A stretch of 64,000 nucleotides of DNA from Stenogyne calaminthoides (lineage: Eukaryota; Streptophyta; Magnoliopsida; Lamiales; Lamiaceae), in assembly GCA_037126765.1 (NCBI GenBank), contig JBBCBC010000007.1, positions 27,351,667 to 27,415,666 on the forward strand, given 5' to 3'. The notes below the pieces were generated by a model. The model made no database searches, was not told the origin of the DNA, and worked only from the letters and a program-made list of their open reading frames with translations. Positions 12,321-24,915 of the stretch are shown here, piece after piece. The position numbers were made by a program, and so were the translations under genes. Position 1 is the stretch's first letter. Every line of letters begins with the position of its first letter.

Positions 12321-14919
12321 GGCCGGACCAACGCGAACCTGACAATCGATCAGGCTTTAGGTACCCTTTCGGATTGGGTCCCGGGGGGGTTAGGTTTGGA
12401 TTTGGGGATCCATACAAACAGAAAGACTTCTATTGTGATCGGTCGGATCGGAAGGCCCGATTTGTCTCCCATACATCCAACATAATCATACTTGTCCTCA
12501 TATGCTTTCGATTTGTATGATTACTTGTGTGAACCTTGGATGACTTAGAAGACTTATGATTTAACTTTTCAGTTTGTCTTCTTTTTATCCAGTGTGGTTC
12601 AGGTGCAGCAGCCCTAAATTTCTGACTATAGGGGTAGGTACGACTGCTACCATCAAAAGATTCATATCCTTTTCGCATAGATGGTTTTCGCAGTTTACCT
12701 GAAGCATGCTTATTAGGCAGCTGACCTTGACTGGGTCTCAGATTAGACTTCCCTTTTATAGGTTGTCTTTTTCGATTCTCGATCCGCTTGATCGGGTTGA
12801 GGTCTCTTCGTAAGAACCGGGTTCTTCCGTTGATTCCTCGGCTGATGCTTTACCAGTTGGGGTCCATTTATGTTCCCTTTCTGGTTAGGCACTTGCCTTA
12901 CCTGCTCAACTGGTCTCTTACCCCTATTAGATACAAGTTTAGCTTTTGGTGTATCTTTTTCAGAATTAAATGCGATTACACCTTTCTGAGATGAATCAGT
13001 CGGGGCTTTTGAGGATGTGGAGGGTTTCTCATAGCCAAGTCCCTCCTTATCAATCTTTATTCGAAAATAGGCGTTCATGTCTTTAACGGTTTGAGATGAT
13101 TTTGAAAAAACATCTATTTTCTTACGCAGATTATCCTCAGAGGATTTCAGACTTTCATGCATTCTGAATAGCTCATCGAATTTTGCTTGCAAGATTTTGA
13201 AGTCATCGACTTTTGTCTGTTAATTTCCATCGATCTTTGATCTGCTTTTCTGATCGAAAGCTTTAACTTTGAGAATTTTAAATTCCTCGCCATACCTTCT
13301 CGAAAGGTTTAAACCGATCTAAGTTCGAGGCTTTTTCGAGATCATTTTCTTTGACCAAGTTTGATTATTTACGTCCTCGACTTATCATTCTCGGCTTCCA
13401 CAATAGCATAAGTTTCTCTTTGCATTGGAGAGATCGTCGAGCAATTGCTCTGGTAGAGCTGCAGGTCAATCTCCCGGCGGTGTGCTAATGATAGCGGTGT
13501 AGAAGCGAGCGCCGGGTTTGGAGGTTACCTCGGTTTGGTCCTCCCCGGCCATCGGCGAGTTCATCATCGTCGGCGAGAATATCGGATCTTCATTTTCATA
13601 GAGGTCGGCCACCTTTGCTTCTTCGGTAAGTCTTCTCTGAGGGAGTATCCGGAGTCCTCGGAGGCGAATAGGAATCGTCAATTCTGGCGTATCGGCAACC
13701 ATGTCTCTTACGTCTCTAAAAGCGTTGCTCTCTTTTGTTCCTCTTTTCTTCCCTCTCTCTCTCTGGCGTCGGTCCAGGCGATCTGTCTTTATAGTGACAC
13801 GGCTTCTCCACCGATTAAAGCACGCTCCTTGATCCACCGTTCCTTTCCTTCCAGGTGAATCACTCCGTCTGTATGACCTATCAGGTGATTTCCCTTTCTG
13901 ATAGTAGTCTGAGTTTCTTCTATCTGATTGGTTATCTCTTCCTTCCTTCGTCTGACTATCTCTTTCCCTTTCATCTCTGTGATCCCTCCGATCATCAGAT
14001 CTGGTTCTTTCTGGAGATCTATTGTCTGATCTCCTATCTCGCCCCTCGGCTATGTTGATAGTCCTTATAAAATCTTCGATACTTACCAAGTTGTATATCC
14101 GACTTCTCAAGCTTCCCGGTAAGCAACGCGATCCGCTTACGCTCTGACTTAATATATTTCCAATGGGTTCATTGGCCTTTGTTCTGCTACTGGTTGCCTT
14201 GAAAGCAACTGATTTTGAAGTCGAGGTTTCAGCAGGGACCTCGTCTTCATCAGCTTGACCTCTTTCAATCAGGTCGAACTCGTGAGCTTTAAGACTCAAG
14301 AACAAGCTACTAGGTTTCATTCTTGAAATGTCCCGCAATCTTTGATTACCGCGACCTTCATGTCCCACTTCTTGGTGAGAGACCTTAGGATTTTATAGTT
14401 GATATCTTTATCGACATCTCTATCAAGTTCTCGAAGCTTGTTTATAGACATTGTAATTCTTCCATCGAGTTCGTTGATGGTTTCGTTGGCAAACATCTTG
14501 GGTTCTCGAACTTCACCGGTTAAAGCGAAGACGGTTGTCTTTTATCTGCTTCATTTCCTCTCGCAGATCTCGGCGAGTATCCCACATTGCTTTCGCAGAT
14601 TTGAGATACTTAATCTTTTCTTTGGTGACCTTATCCATTGTCTTCATGATGATATGTCTTGCAATGGTGTCCGTATCTGCGCTTTTCTTTCTTCCGTGTC
14701 CATCGTATTTGGGCTTTTTTTCGCAAAGACTTCCCGTGGGAAAGTCTGGATCTCCTCCGACAGGATTGTCGTAGTAAATGATGATGGGTCCTCTCGATGA
14801 CTTCCATCATTACGCCAATCGATCGAGCCTAGATGGTTGGACATATATATGGCCTGATCTGCATACTCATCAATTGAGAACTTCTACAGATCATGATACA
14901 TACCGGACGTGTTATCCAT
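12321..14919 (-). pseudogene. gag: A2 gag, broken
   Basis: Starts MDNTSGMYHDL at 14919. The gag middle region with an arginine/aspartate-rich stretch lies at 14000-13800. The zinc knuckle near 13820 is unreadable because TTGTCAG-type bases have changed to CGG-type bases. A coiled-coil linker follows near 13190-12750 with FDELFRMHESLKSSEDNLRKK. Unlike A1 and A3 it has no TAA in the YLKSAKAMW region (about 14590), so it is not a direct copy of either. Confidence 0.88.
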
Positions 14920-15023
14920 CTTTGAGTGATTTTGGAAAATGAATGAGTTTTTAAAAACGGTTTTTCAAGATCGATTCAGTTGACCACAATGACACCGCAG
15001 TCGATTGGTCGGAAGAACCAACC

Positions 15024-15034
15024 GCTCGATACCA
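15024..15034 (-). promoter_or_regulatory. Damaged primer-binding site of A2
   Basis: On the minus strand it reads TGGTATCGAGC, the usual TGGTATCAGAGC minus the A of CAG. This is the same CAG-to-CG change seen all over A2. Confidence 0.85.
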
Positions 15035-15036
15035 CT

Positions 15037-16627
15037 TGTAGGTCCCGAATCAGGTTAAGTGAGGGCGTAAGTCTAGAGGGGGGGGTGAATAGACTTCAAA
15101 AACTTTTTCGTCAGATCATCGGTGTGAGAGCGGATAGCCTTTGATCAGAGTGCGAGTGAATCGGTTTAGTCTCGATAACCAACTTATCAACGCCGTAAAG
15201 CGATCGATTCGGTAACTATCGATTAACCGATGTGTCGCGGAAGCTTAAGTTTTACCCGTGAAAAACCAGTTTGTATAAATCAGATTCCAAGTTTTATCTT
15301 TTTAATCAGATGACAGAAATTTCAGGTCCGATCAGATCAGAAGCTTGGTGCTATCTCATCTTAACTTAGAATGTATGCGCTTTAAGATTGTGCGATGTGA
15401 GAGCAAAGCGTTAATCAAAGCAAAGAAAGGCACACAAGATTTATAGTGGTTCGGACAAACCAGGTCCCACGCCCACTCTTCCCTTTTCACAAGGGCACCA
15501 ACTTAACCGACTTAACCGATGGACTTAGTTTAGTGTGTTAGTCCAACACAAGACACCAACAGATGTTTTAAGAGTTCTCACTCAACCGATCCTTAAATCA
15601 ATTATTAGAAACCCTAGATCGAAATCTTGCTAAACAACTTATCCTAACTTGGGGTTTTGGTAAGATTGTTGAGGTTCCAACTATGAAATCTTTCCTTGCG
15701 CATGCAAAATTCCTAAAAGCTAGATGAAAAGATTTCTTGCTAAGAACTTATGGGATGAACACAATATAAAATAAGCTTGTTGTTGTGTTCTTCGTATGAA
15801 AAATCGACTATAGTTTGAGCTTCTTGATTATGTTGTTTGTCCAAGCATTTCCGTGTTTCACTCAAAGTGTGATCCCATATTTATAGACCTTGAGATCAAA
15901 GAGCCGTTGGAGAGCAATTTGAATCTCAAAGCTATTTTAGGTAGAGTTGCAGGCTTGATGTGGCGTGCTTCGTGAAATCGGCATGGCCGAAAAGCGTGAA
16001 TGTGTATTTTATAGCCGTTTGAGAGAGCAACATCGAATCCCGCGAGTATCAGCTCTGTTCATACGTGTTTCTTCCTTATTGGATGGAAGCCTTGCTTTGC
16101 GTGTTGTTCCTCCAACTAAGGTTGGTATTCTTCTTGTTTAGATCGCAGACGTATGATAAGATGAAACATCGGTTTTTCATCTTATGAGTCGATCCGATCG
16201 ATCTGAATCGATCGATCTACTGACTGATAGAATCTTCTGGGCGCTGTTGACTTAGCTTCAACCGGGCCGACTCCGGCCGATGTAGGTCTTCCGTCCGATC
16301 TTCCGAAGTCATCCGATCTTCTAGTATTCGAGGTTTGAGCTTCATGACTTCCGAAGTTATCCGACTAGATCGATTCGATCCGATCTTCCGCTCGTTTAGC
16401 ATTACGCCACATTTGGGATATCGAATTTCTTCTGATTCTTCAGATCTGACCTTTACATATTGAGTTCCCCCTCAATATGTGACCTATCTATTACATCGCT
16501 TTTTCTATACAATCATTATCAATCGGTCTCCTATCGCAAAGAATGTAAACATCGATCACCTAACAGTCCGACCGGTCCTATTACATGTGTTTTTGGAACT
16601 TTCATCAAAACTATAAATTTCCCAACA
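15037..16627 (-). repeat. A2 5' LTR
   Basis: 1591 bp, homologous end to end with 1960-3537. Minus-strand TATA box at 15878-15885, hairpin at 16455-16480. Followed by the second GGACT target copy at 16628-16632. Confidence 0.95.
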
Positions 16628-17388
16628 GGACTTCTATCTGATAAGCAACGCTGATAATTTCTACCACTACGATGATCTGATGTTCTCATCTGATGATGAC
16701 ATCTGTCTCATGGCTAAGGAGGAAGACCAATCTGAGGTAAGCTCTAAACCTTCTGCTCATTCAGTTTCCACACCAGCTATGATTAGCACACCTGCTGGAG
16801 AGGTTGACTTGCAGCTCTATTCTGAGCAATTGCTTGATGAATTCTCTAATGCAGTAGACACTTATACAATAGTGGAAGCTGAAAATGATAAGCTAAGGAT
16901 TGAAAATACTCAGCTTGTTAAGGAAAATGTTTGAAAAAAAAAATTAACTAAAATCACCGGCCGCCGTAAGATAACCAAGATCTGGAAGTTCTGAAAGTTA
17001 ACTCTTCTGATCAGGAGAAGCTGATTAAAGAATAGCTAGCTATCAATAAACAGCAAGCTGAAGATTTTAAAATCCTACAAGCTAAGTTTGATGACCTCTT
17101 CCAAATACATAAGAGTCTGAAATCTACTGAGGATAGTCTGCGCAAGAAAATAGAAGTTTTTACAAAATCTTCTAAAACTGTTCAAGATCTGAACACCTAT
17201 TTTCGAACGCCGACTAACAAGAAGGGACTTAGGTATGAAAACCATTCTACATTCTCGAAAGCCCCGTCTGGTTCACATCAGAAAATTGTAACCAAACGAA
17301 TTTCTGTTGTAGATACACGAAAAGCTAAAAATGTATTAGATAAAGGGAACAGGCTTACTGAACAGGTAAAGCAGGTGAAAAATCAGAA
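16628..17388 (+). pseudogene. gag: A1 gag, 3' part
   Basis: Continues A1 gag after the nested A2 with the acidic stretch FYLISNADNFYHYDD and a coiled-coil region, parallel to A3 41439-42206. It is almost identical to A3 except at 16928-16972. There a run that in A3 is rich in CTG and CAG reads as an A-run followed by CACCGGCCGCCGTAAG. The sequence stops matching A3 at 17388, where the satellite array begins. Confidence 0.9.
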
Positions 17389-20300
17389 TCGTTGTTTCCA
17401 GATCCTCCATCCGACATCAGTCATCCTTGCGATCAAAATTACAACAAGAACAAGCAAAACCCTACTACAGTGATCTATGAAAAAAAATACTTATACTACC
17501 CACTCATATTATCCGTTGGGAAAACGATTACAATATCACACGAGGGTTGCGATAGAGAAAAATATTATAATACTATCTGGTGGGTCAGTTTTAGTGGCAT
17601 GACGAACTGTGAGACATGTAAAGGACTTCAAGACGTTTCCGAAACATGGTTATAACAGGAAAACGGACACCCGAGTCAAAAGTTATGGCAAAAATAGTTT
17701 TCACCATCCAATGGCCAAAACCCCAATCGTCGTTTCCAGATCATCCATTCGACATCGGTCATCATTGCGATCAAAATTACAACAAGAACAAGTAAAACTC
17801 TACTACAGTGATCTATGAAAAAAAAATGCCTATACTACCCACTCATATTATCCGTTGGGAAAAACGATTACAATATCACACGAGGGTTGCGATAGAGAAA
17901 AATATTATAATATTATATGGTGTGTAAGTTTTAGAGGAATGACAAAGCTTTGGGACATGTAGAGGACTTCATTCGTTTCCGAAACATGGTTATAATAGGA
18001 AAACGGACACCCAAGTCAAAACTTATGGCCAAAAATAGTTTTCAGCATCCAATGGCCAAAACCCCAATCGCTGTTTTCAGATCCTCCATCCGACATCAGT
18101 CATCCTTGTGATCAAAATTACAACAAGAAAGAGCAAAACTCTACTACAGTGATCAATGAAAAAAAATGCCTATACTACCCACTCATATTATCCGTTGGGA
18201 AAACGATTACAATATCACACGAGGGTTGCGATAGAGACAAATATTATAATACTATCCGGTGGGTCAGTTTTAGTGGGATGGCGAACTATGAGACATGTAA
18301 AGGACTTCAAGACGTTTCCGAAACATGGTTATAACAGGAAAACGGACACTCGAGTCAAAAGTTATGGTAAAAACAGTTTTCACCATCCAATGGCCAAAAC
18401 CCCAATCGTCGTTTCCAGATCATCCATCCGACATCGGTCATCATTGCGATCAAAATTACAACAAGAACAAGTGAAACCCTACTACAGTGATCTATGAAAA
18501 AAAAATGCCTATACTACCCACTCATATTATCCATACGAAAAAACGATTACAATATCACACGAGGGTTGCGATAGAGAAAAATATTATAATACTATCCGGT
18601 GGGTAAGTTTTAGAGGAACGACGAAGCTGTGAGACATGTAGAGGACATCAAGACATTTCTGAAACATGGTTATAATAGTAAAACGGACACCCGAGTCAAA
18701 AGTTATGGCCAAAACAGTTTTCACCATCCAATGGCCAAAACCCCAATCGCCGTTTCCACATCCTCCATCCGACATCGGTTATCCTTGCTATCAAAATTAC
18801 AACAAGAACAAGCAAAACCCTACTACAGTGATCTATAAAAAAATGCCTATATTACACACTCATATTATCCGTTGGGAAAAACGATTACAATATCACACGA
18901 GGGTTGCGATAGAGAACAATATTATAATACTATCCGGTGAGTAAGTTTTAGAGGCACGGGGAAGCTGTGAGACATGTAGAGGACATCAAAACATTTCCGA
19001 AACATGGTTATAATAGTAAAACGGACACCTGAGTCAAAAGTTATGGCCAAAACAGTTTTCACCATCCAATGGCCAAAACCCCAATCGCCGTTTCCATATC
19101 CTCCATCCGACATCGGTTATCCTTGCGATCAAAATTACAACAAGAACAAGCAAAACCCTACTACAGTGATCTATAAAAAATTGCCTATATTACCCACTCA
19201 TATTATCCGTTGGGAAAAACGATTGCAATATCACACGAGGGTTGCGATAGAGAAAAATATTATAATACTTTCTGGTGGGTCAGTTTTAGAGTGACGGCGA
19301 AGCTGTGAGACATGTAGAGGACTTCAAGAGGTTTATGAAACATGTTAATAACAAGAAAACGGACACCCGAGTTAAAAGTTATGGCCAAAACAGTTTTAAT
19401 CATCCAATGGCCAAACCCCCAATCGCCGTTTCCAGATCCTCCATCCGACATCGGTCATCCTTGAGATCAAAATTACAACATGAACAAGAAAAACTCTACT
19501 ACAGTGATCTATGAAAAAAAAATGCCTATACTACCCATTCATATTATCCGTAGGGAAAAACGATTACAATATCACACGAGGGTTTTGATAGAGAAATATA
19601 TTATAATACTATCCGGTGGGTCAGTTTTAGAGGGACGGCAAAGCTGTAAGATAACAAGAGGACTTCAAGACATTTTCGAATCATGGTTATAATAGTAAAA
19701 CGGACACCCGAGTCAACAGTTATGGCCAAAACAATTTTCACCATCCAATGGTCAAAACCTCAATCGCCGTTTCCAGATCCTCCATCCGACATCGGTCATC
19801 CTTGCGATCAAAATTACAACAAGAACATGCAAAACCTACTATAGTGATCTATGAAAAAAAAATGCCTATACTACCCACTCATATTATCTGTTGGGATAAA
19901 CGATTACAATATCACGCGAGGGTTGCGATATAGCATAATATTATATACTATCCGGTAGGTCAGTTTTAGAGGAATGACGAAGCTGTGAGACATGTAGAGG
20001 ACTTCAAGGCATTTCCGAAACATGGTTATAACAGGAAAACGGACACCCGAGTCAAAAGTTATGGCCAAAATAGTTTTCACCATCCAATGGCCAAAATCCC
20101 AATCGCCGTTTCCAGATCCTCCATCCGACATCGGTCATCCTTGCGATCAAAATTACAACAAGAACAAGCAAATCCCTACTAGGGTGATTTATGAAAAAAA
20201 ATGCCTATACTACCCACTCATATTATCCGTTGGGAAAAACGATTACAATATCACACGAGGGTTGCGATAGAGAAAAATATTATAATACTATCCGTTGGGT

Positions 20301-20518
20301 CAGTTTTAGAGGAACGGCGAAGCTGTGAGACATGTAGAGGACTTCAAGACGTTTCCAAAACATGGTTATAATAGGAAAATAGACACTCGGATCAAAAGTT
20401 ATGGCCAAAATAGTTTTCACCATCCAATGGCCAAAACCCCAATCGCCGTTTCCACATACTCCATCCGACATCGGTCATCCTTGAAATTTATTTACAACAA
20501 GAACAAGCAAAACCCTAC
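17389..20518. repeat. Satellite array, part 1 (about 340-bp monomer)
   Basis: About nine tandem monomers. The landmark CCGACATC recurs near 17411, 17748, 18090, 18429, 18770, 19108, 19446, 19787, 20126 and 20466, a spacing of 338-342 bp. Each unit contains CGGACACCCGAGTCAAAAGT and CCAATGGCCAAAACCCCAAT. Monomers differ by scattered substitutions and single-base indels. No promoter or coding role is evident. Confidence 0.95.
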
Positions 20519-22246
20519 TGTAACACCACAATTTTTCATAAATAAAAATCGTACATTAAAAAGCAATTTAACTAATTTAAAATTAGTTTAACAAGAATCT
20601 TTATATGTAGAAATAAGTTCAACGACATGACCAGAAAGAAATATTTAACTATCAAACTCTGCATAACTTTTAAAATAAAATAAATTCTAAATAATATAGA
20701 CTAAAATTCAAACAAAACCATGGTAAAATATTTTTCATTAAGAATTTAAACAATAATGGAAGACATGCACTTAATCTTAAAATAGGTAAATTTAAACTAG
20801 AGTTCATTAAATCTTCCAGCTATGCATCCTCCGTCGTACCACGTCGGCTCTTAATCTGAAAGTGAGAAAATAAGAAGGGGTGAGCAAACCACAGCTCAGT
20901 GGAGACATGTTTGTCAAAACTAAATATAATAAGCAATTAAATCATCAAACACGTTAACATGTAAATTTCAAACATCACTTCTTCTCTTCTCGCTTATAAG
21001 GGGTCAAGACCTACTCTTTTATAAAGGGCAGATGACATATTCCTCGTTTATAAAGGTCAGAAGACCTATTCCTCGTTTATTAAGGTCAGAAGACCTATCC
21101 TCGTTTATTAAGGTCAGAAGACCTATTCCTCGTTTATTAAGGTCAGATGACCTATTCCTCATTTATTAAGGCCAGGAGACCTATTCCTCGTTTATTAAGG
21201 TCAGAAGACCTATATTCTCAAACATATTTCACATGAATGTCAATAAAATCACAAATCATAATTAATAAAGACAAACATATAGAAATCCCCACCTCAAAGT
21301 CGAATGATACTTGATGATGAAATTGTAGTTTTAATCCTCCTCGTGATTATCGTCGCCTAACAAAAATAATAAAATTAATTCTACTTAAATATTAAATCTT
21401 TAATTAGAACTTCTCAAGTTTAACAATAGCGACCATAATTCTTAAACTTCTAATGGAATAATTCTTTAGTCTAATTTTAACATAACACACTGTCCTAACC
21501 TTTGAATGAAATTTCTAATTAAATCTTGAACTAATTAACCTATCCTTATGATCACAGTTAATATTACCCCAAAGGAATAAACCAAACCTCATTAACAAAA
21601 CCCTTAGACACACTTACTATTATGAATTTAAATTCCCAATGTACTGATCATTCTTCAAACAATTCTAAGTAAACTAATCCGAATTTATTTCTAATCTAAC
21701 ATTGGTAGTCACAACCCCTGCATACTTGACCTCTACACCCCAAAATAATATTATTCAATAAATCATTACAACCTATAATGACGTCTACAACATGTATACC
21801 TCACAAATGAGTTATAAATCCAACACATACACCCAATACTGCCACCAACCGTAAAGTTCCATAATATTTGTAATATTAACAACAAAGACCATATCTTCTA
21901 CAAATATAATAAATCTAATGGAAAGAAATTGGCATGGATTCGACAGTAAAGATCGACCGAAGCAAAATAAAGAACAAGGTGGAAGAAGATTAATACCGTA
22001 AGAACTCTTGCAGAAGAAGAAATCGTATCTAGGATTTAAGCCGTGTATATCATGAGAATATAAAAAGTATGAGGTATAATCCCAAATATATAAGCGTAAT
22101 AGGATTGGATTTAGGATTGGGCTTAAATGAGATAAGAATTAGAATTTAAATGTCAAATGGGCTTTTTATATTTGGGGAATAAAAATAATATTGAAAAATA
22201 AATAAATCAAATATATGAGTATTTTGTAAAATCTCTGGGTATTACA
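20519..22246. mobile_element. Solo LTR inserted in the satellite (gypsy-like, G3)
   Basis: Begins TGTAACACC and ends GGGTATTACA, giving TG...CA ends with a short inverted repeat. It is flanked by CCTAC at 20514-20518 and 22247-22251. Removing it with one target copy restores the satellite period exactly (340 bp between neighbouring landmarks). There is no internal coding sequence. The TGTAAYACC termini are typical of plant Ty3/gypsy LTRs. Orientation is uncertain. Confidence 0.85.
21000..21216. repeat. Short tandem repeat inside the solo LTR
   Basis: About seven units of roughly 29 bp with core TCGTTTATTAAGGTCAGAAG, the first unit diverged. Confidence 0.9.
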
Positions 22247-23306
22247 CCTACTATAGTGATATATGAAAAAAAAATGTCTATACTACCCACTCATATTATC
22301 CGTTGGGAAAACCGATTACAATATCACACCAGGGTTGCGATGGAGAAAAATATTATAATACTATCTGGTGGGTCAGTTTTAGAGGGACGGCGAAGCTATG
22401 AGACATGTAGACGACTTCAAGACGTTTCCAAAACATGGTTATATTAGGAAAACGGACACCCGAGTCAAGAGTTATGACCAAAACAGTTTTCACCATCCAA
22501 TGACCAAAACCCCAATTGCCGTTTCCAGATCCTCCATCCGACATCGGTCATCCTTGCGATCAAAATTACAACAAGAACAAGCAAAACCCTACTACAGTGA
22601 TCTATGAAAAAAATGCCTATACTACCCACTCATATTATCCGTTGGGAAAAACGATTACAATATCACACGAGGGTTGCAATTGAGAAAAACATTATAATAC
22701 TATCCGGTGGATCAGTTTTAGAGGGACGACGAAGCTGTGAGACATGTAGAGGACTTCAAGACGTTTTCAAAACATGGTTATAACAGGAAAACGGACACCC
22801 GAGTCAATAGTTATTGCCAAAACAGTTTTCACCATCCAATTGCCAAAACCCCAATCGCCGTTTCACGATCCTCCATCCGACATCGGTCATCCTTGTGATC
22901 AAAATTACAATAAGAACAAACAAAACCCTACTACAGTGATCTATGAAAAAAAATGCCTATACTACCCACTCATATTTTCCATTGGGAAAAATGATTACAA
23001 TATCACACAAGGGTTGCGATAGAGAAAAATATTATAATATTATCTGGTGGGTGAGTTTTAGAGGAACGACGAAGCTGTGAGACATGTAGAGGACTTCAAG
23101 ACGTTTCCGAAACATGGTTATGATAGTAAGACGGACACCCGAGTCAAAAGTTGTGGCCAAAACAGTTTTCAACATCCAATGGCCAAAACCCCAATCGCCG
23201 TTTCCACATCCTCCATCCGACATCGGTCATCCTTGCGATTAAAATTACAACAAGAACATGCAAAACCTTACTATAGTGATATATATATATAAAAAAATGC
23301 CTATAT
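22247..23306. repeat. Satellite array, part 2
   Basis: The array continues in register with part 1 after the solo LTR, with CCGACATC near 22538, 22878 and 23218. It stops abruptly within a monomer after AATGCCTATA, where LTR-related sequence starts. Confidence 0.95.
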
Positions 23307-24717
23307 AGATTGGAAAAAGATCAAGGGCGAATGGTACATAACAGCCTACATAAATCAGATTATTCCCATTACTGATGACAAGGATGAAATGTTCAGAAGA
23401 CAAGATCAGCAGATGCGAAGATCAAAAGACAAGATCAGCAGATGCCACCAGAAGTCTATATCAGAAGATGTCAAGATCAGAATTTCTAAAGATCAGAAGA
23501 ACATCGGCACTACAGCAAGAAGACCTTTTCTATTAAGGACATCAGAAGAGTCGATAAAGTTGAAGCTAAGACAACTATATCAGAAGACTCAAGGTAGCCT
23601 GATCTGTAAGATATTGATCAGTAAATCAAGATAAGTCAGAAACGTGATAAGCCTGCCTATGTATCCAAAACATAAGAAGGAAATCAAACAAGAAGAATGT
23701 CAACTTAGCTGGATTTACAAGGCACTGAATCAGTGTACTTGCTAGCCACTAAGAACTCGACACGTATGTACGGAACTGACAATGCAGGATATGGCGTATA
23801 AGGGCAAACAGCTACAAAGGACAAATATACATGGAGACGGCATGGCCTTCCTGAGCACGTCAAATCATGCCTGCAAGCTACCAAAAATAGCCTGAAATTT
23901 AAATTGCTCTCCAACGGATCTTTGATTTCGAGATCTATAAATATAGGATCAAACCTTCAGAGTAAGGTAACAAAAATTAACATCAAGCTCAAAACACAAG
24001 TCATTTCCGCACGAAGAACACCAAGAAATCAAGCAAATATTCTAAGTGTTCATCCCATAGTTTCTTAGTAAGAAAGCTCATCCTTTAGCTTTAGGCTACA
24101 CAAATACTATGATAGATTTCTAGTTGGAAACAAAACAAATCTTATACCCAAACCAAGTGTTAGGTTAAGTTTGTTTAGCAAGATCTCAAGCTAGGGTTTC
24201 TAGTCTTGATTTCTAGGATTGGTTGAGTGAGAACTCTTGAAACATTTGTTGTATTGTGTTGGACTAACACATGAATCTAAGTTCAGTTGGTTTAGTTGGT
24301 GCCCCTGCTGATAGGGAAGAGTGGACGTAGGACAAGTTGTCCGAACCACCATAAATCTTGTGAGATTTATCTGTTTTACACTTATACACACACCTGATAT
24401 TCAAACTTGCATATATATTCTAAGTATGGATCAGTTTTGCATCAAGCAGCTGATCTGATCAATTTGGCACTTCGTCATCTGATCTGTTTCAGAAAACATA
24501 GGATCTGATTCGAAAAACTGGTTAAGCTGATAGACACCGAACTGATCTGCTCTCAAGCGATCAGTAAGTTGGATATCAGTCCATACTGATTCACTCGCAC
24601 TCTAATCAGGAAACTTGTTTTCACACCTGATCTCACGAAAAAGTTTTAGAATTTCAGAAGTCTATTCACCCATCCCATCTAGACTTCTGTCTCACTAAAA
24701 TCCGTTCGGGACCTACA
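23307..24717 (+). repeat. Eroded family A-like LTR (A5)
   Basis: From about 23380 to 24717 it follows the family A LTR: GAAGCTAAGACAACT, AAGAAGAATGTCAACTT, a TATA box at 23936-23943, GTGTTGGACTAACAC, and the end GGGACCTACA. It is more diverged than A1 or A3, and the first part of the LTR, including the TGTTGGG start and the hairpin, is missing. No PBS follows, so it is a truncated or recombined LTR. The first 70 bases are not assigned. Confidence 0.8.
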
Positions 24718-24915
24718 TGCATTTTTTAGAATCCCTGATGTTGAGGAAGATGTTGTTCCTACTTTAAATGAATTTGTGACTGCTATTACTGATGGTTTGA
24801 TAAGAAGATAGTCAACAAAGGTGTTGTCCTCTAAGTTGACAAGCCTGTTTTTAGTTGTTCACAAATTTTGTGTGTACAAATGGTTGCCAACTACTAACAC
24901 TACCAAGATCACTGA
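24718..24915 (+). pseudogene. Family C accessory ORF remnant, part 1
   Basis: An open frame with one TAG encodes AFFRIPDVEEDVVPTLNEF and ends in ACCAAGATCACT at the insertion point of the G1 LTR. The same frame continues after 28446. It resembles the putative plant transposon protein type found after pol in families A and B. Confidence 0.6.

Larger units (their letters stand above)
1960..16627 (-). mobile_element. A2: complete nested copia retrotransposon, family A
   Basis: A 14.7-kb element in reverse orientation inside A1 gag, bounded by two LTRs (1960-3537 and 15037-16627) and a 5-bp TSD. Read on the minus strand its order is 5' LTR, PBS, gag, protease-integrase-RT-RNase H, spacer, accessory ORF, PPT, 3' LTR. 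This matches A3, but the coding parts are shredded by indels and by CAG/CTG words changed to CG-bearing words. The layout resembles the plant Sirevirus branch of Ty1/copia: iMet PBS, GGGGGA tract before TGTTG, and an extra ORF after pol. Confidence 0.95.

Noticed and set aside
18584..23223. A repeated minus-strand ORF of about 63 codons (MSDGG...GNGDWGFGHWM) in most satellite monomers
   Set aside because: Its conservation follows from monomer similarity. The roughly 340-bp period is not a multiple of three, and there is no promoter or coding signature.
17389..23306. CRISPR-like or other short-repeat array
   Set aside because: The repeats are contiguous 340-bp monomers with no unique spacers, in a plant nuclear context.
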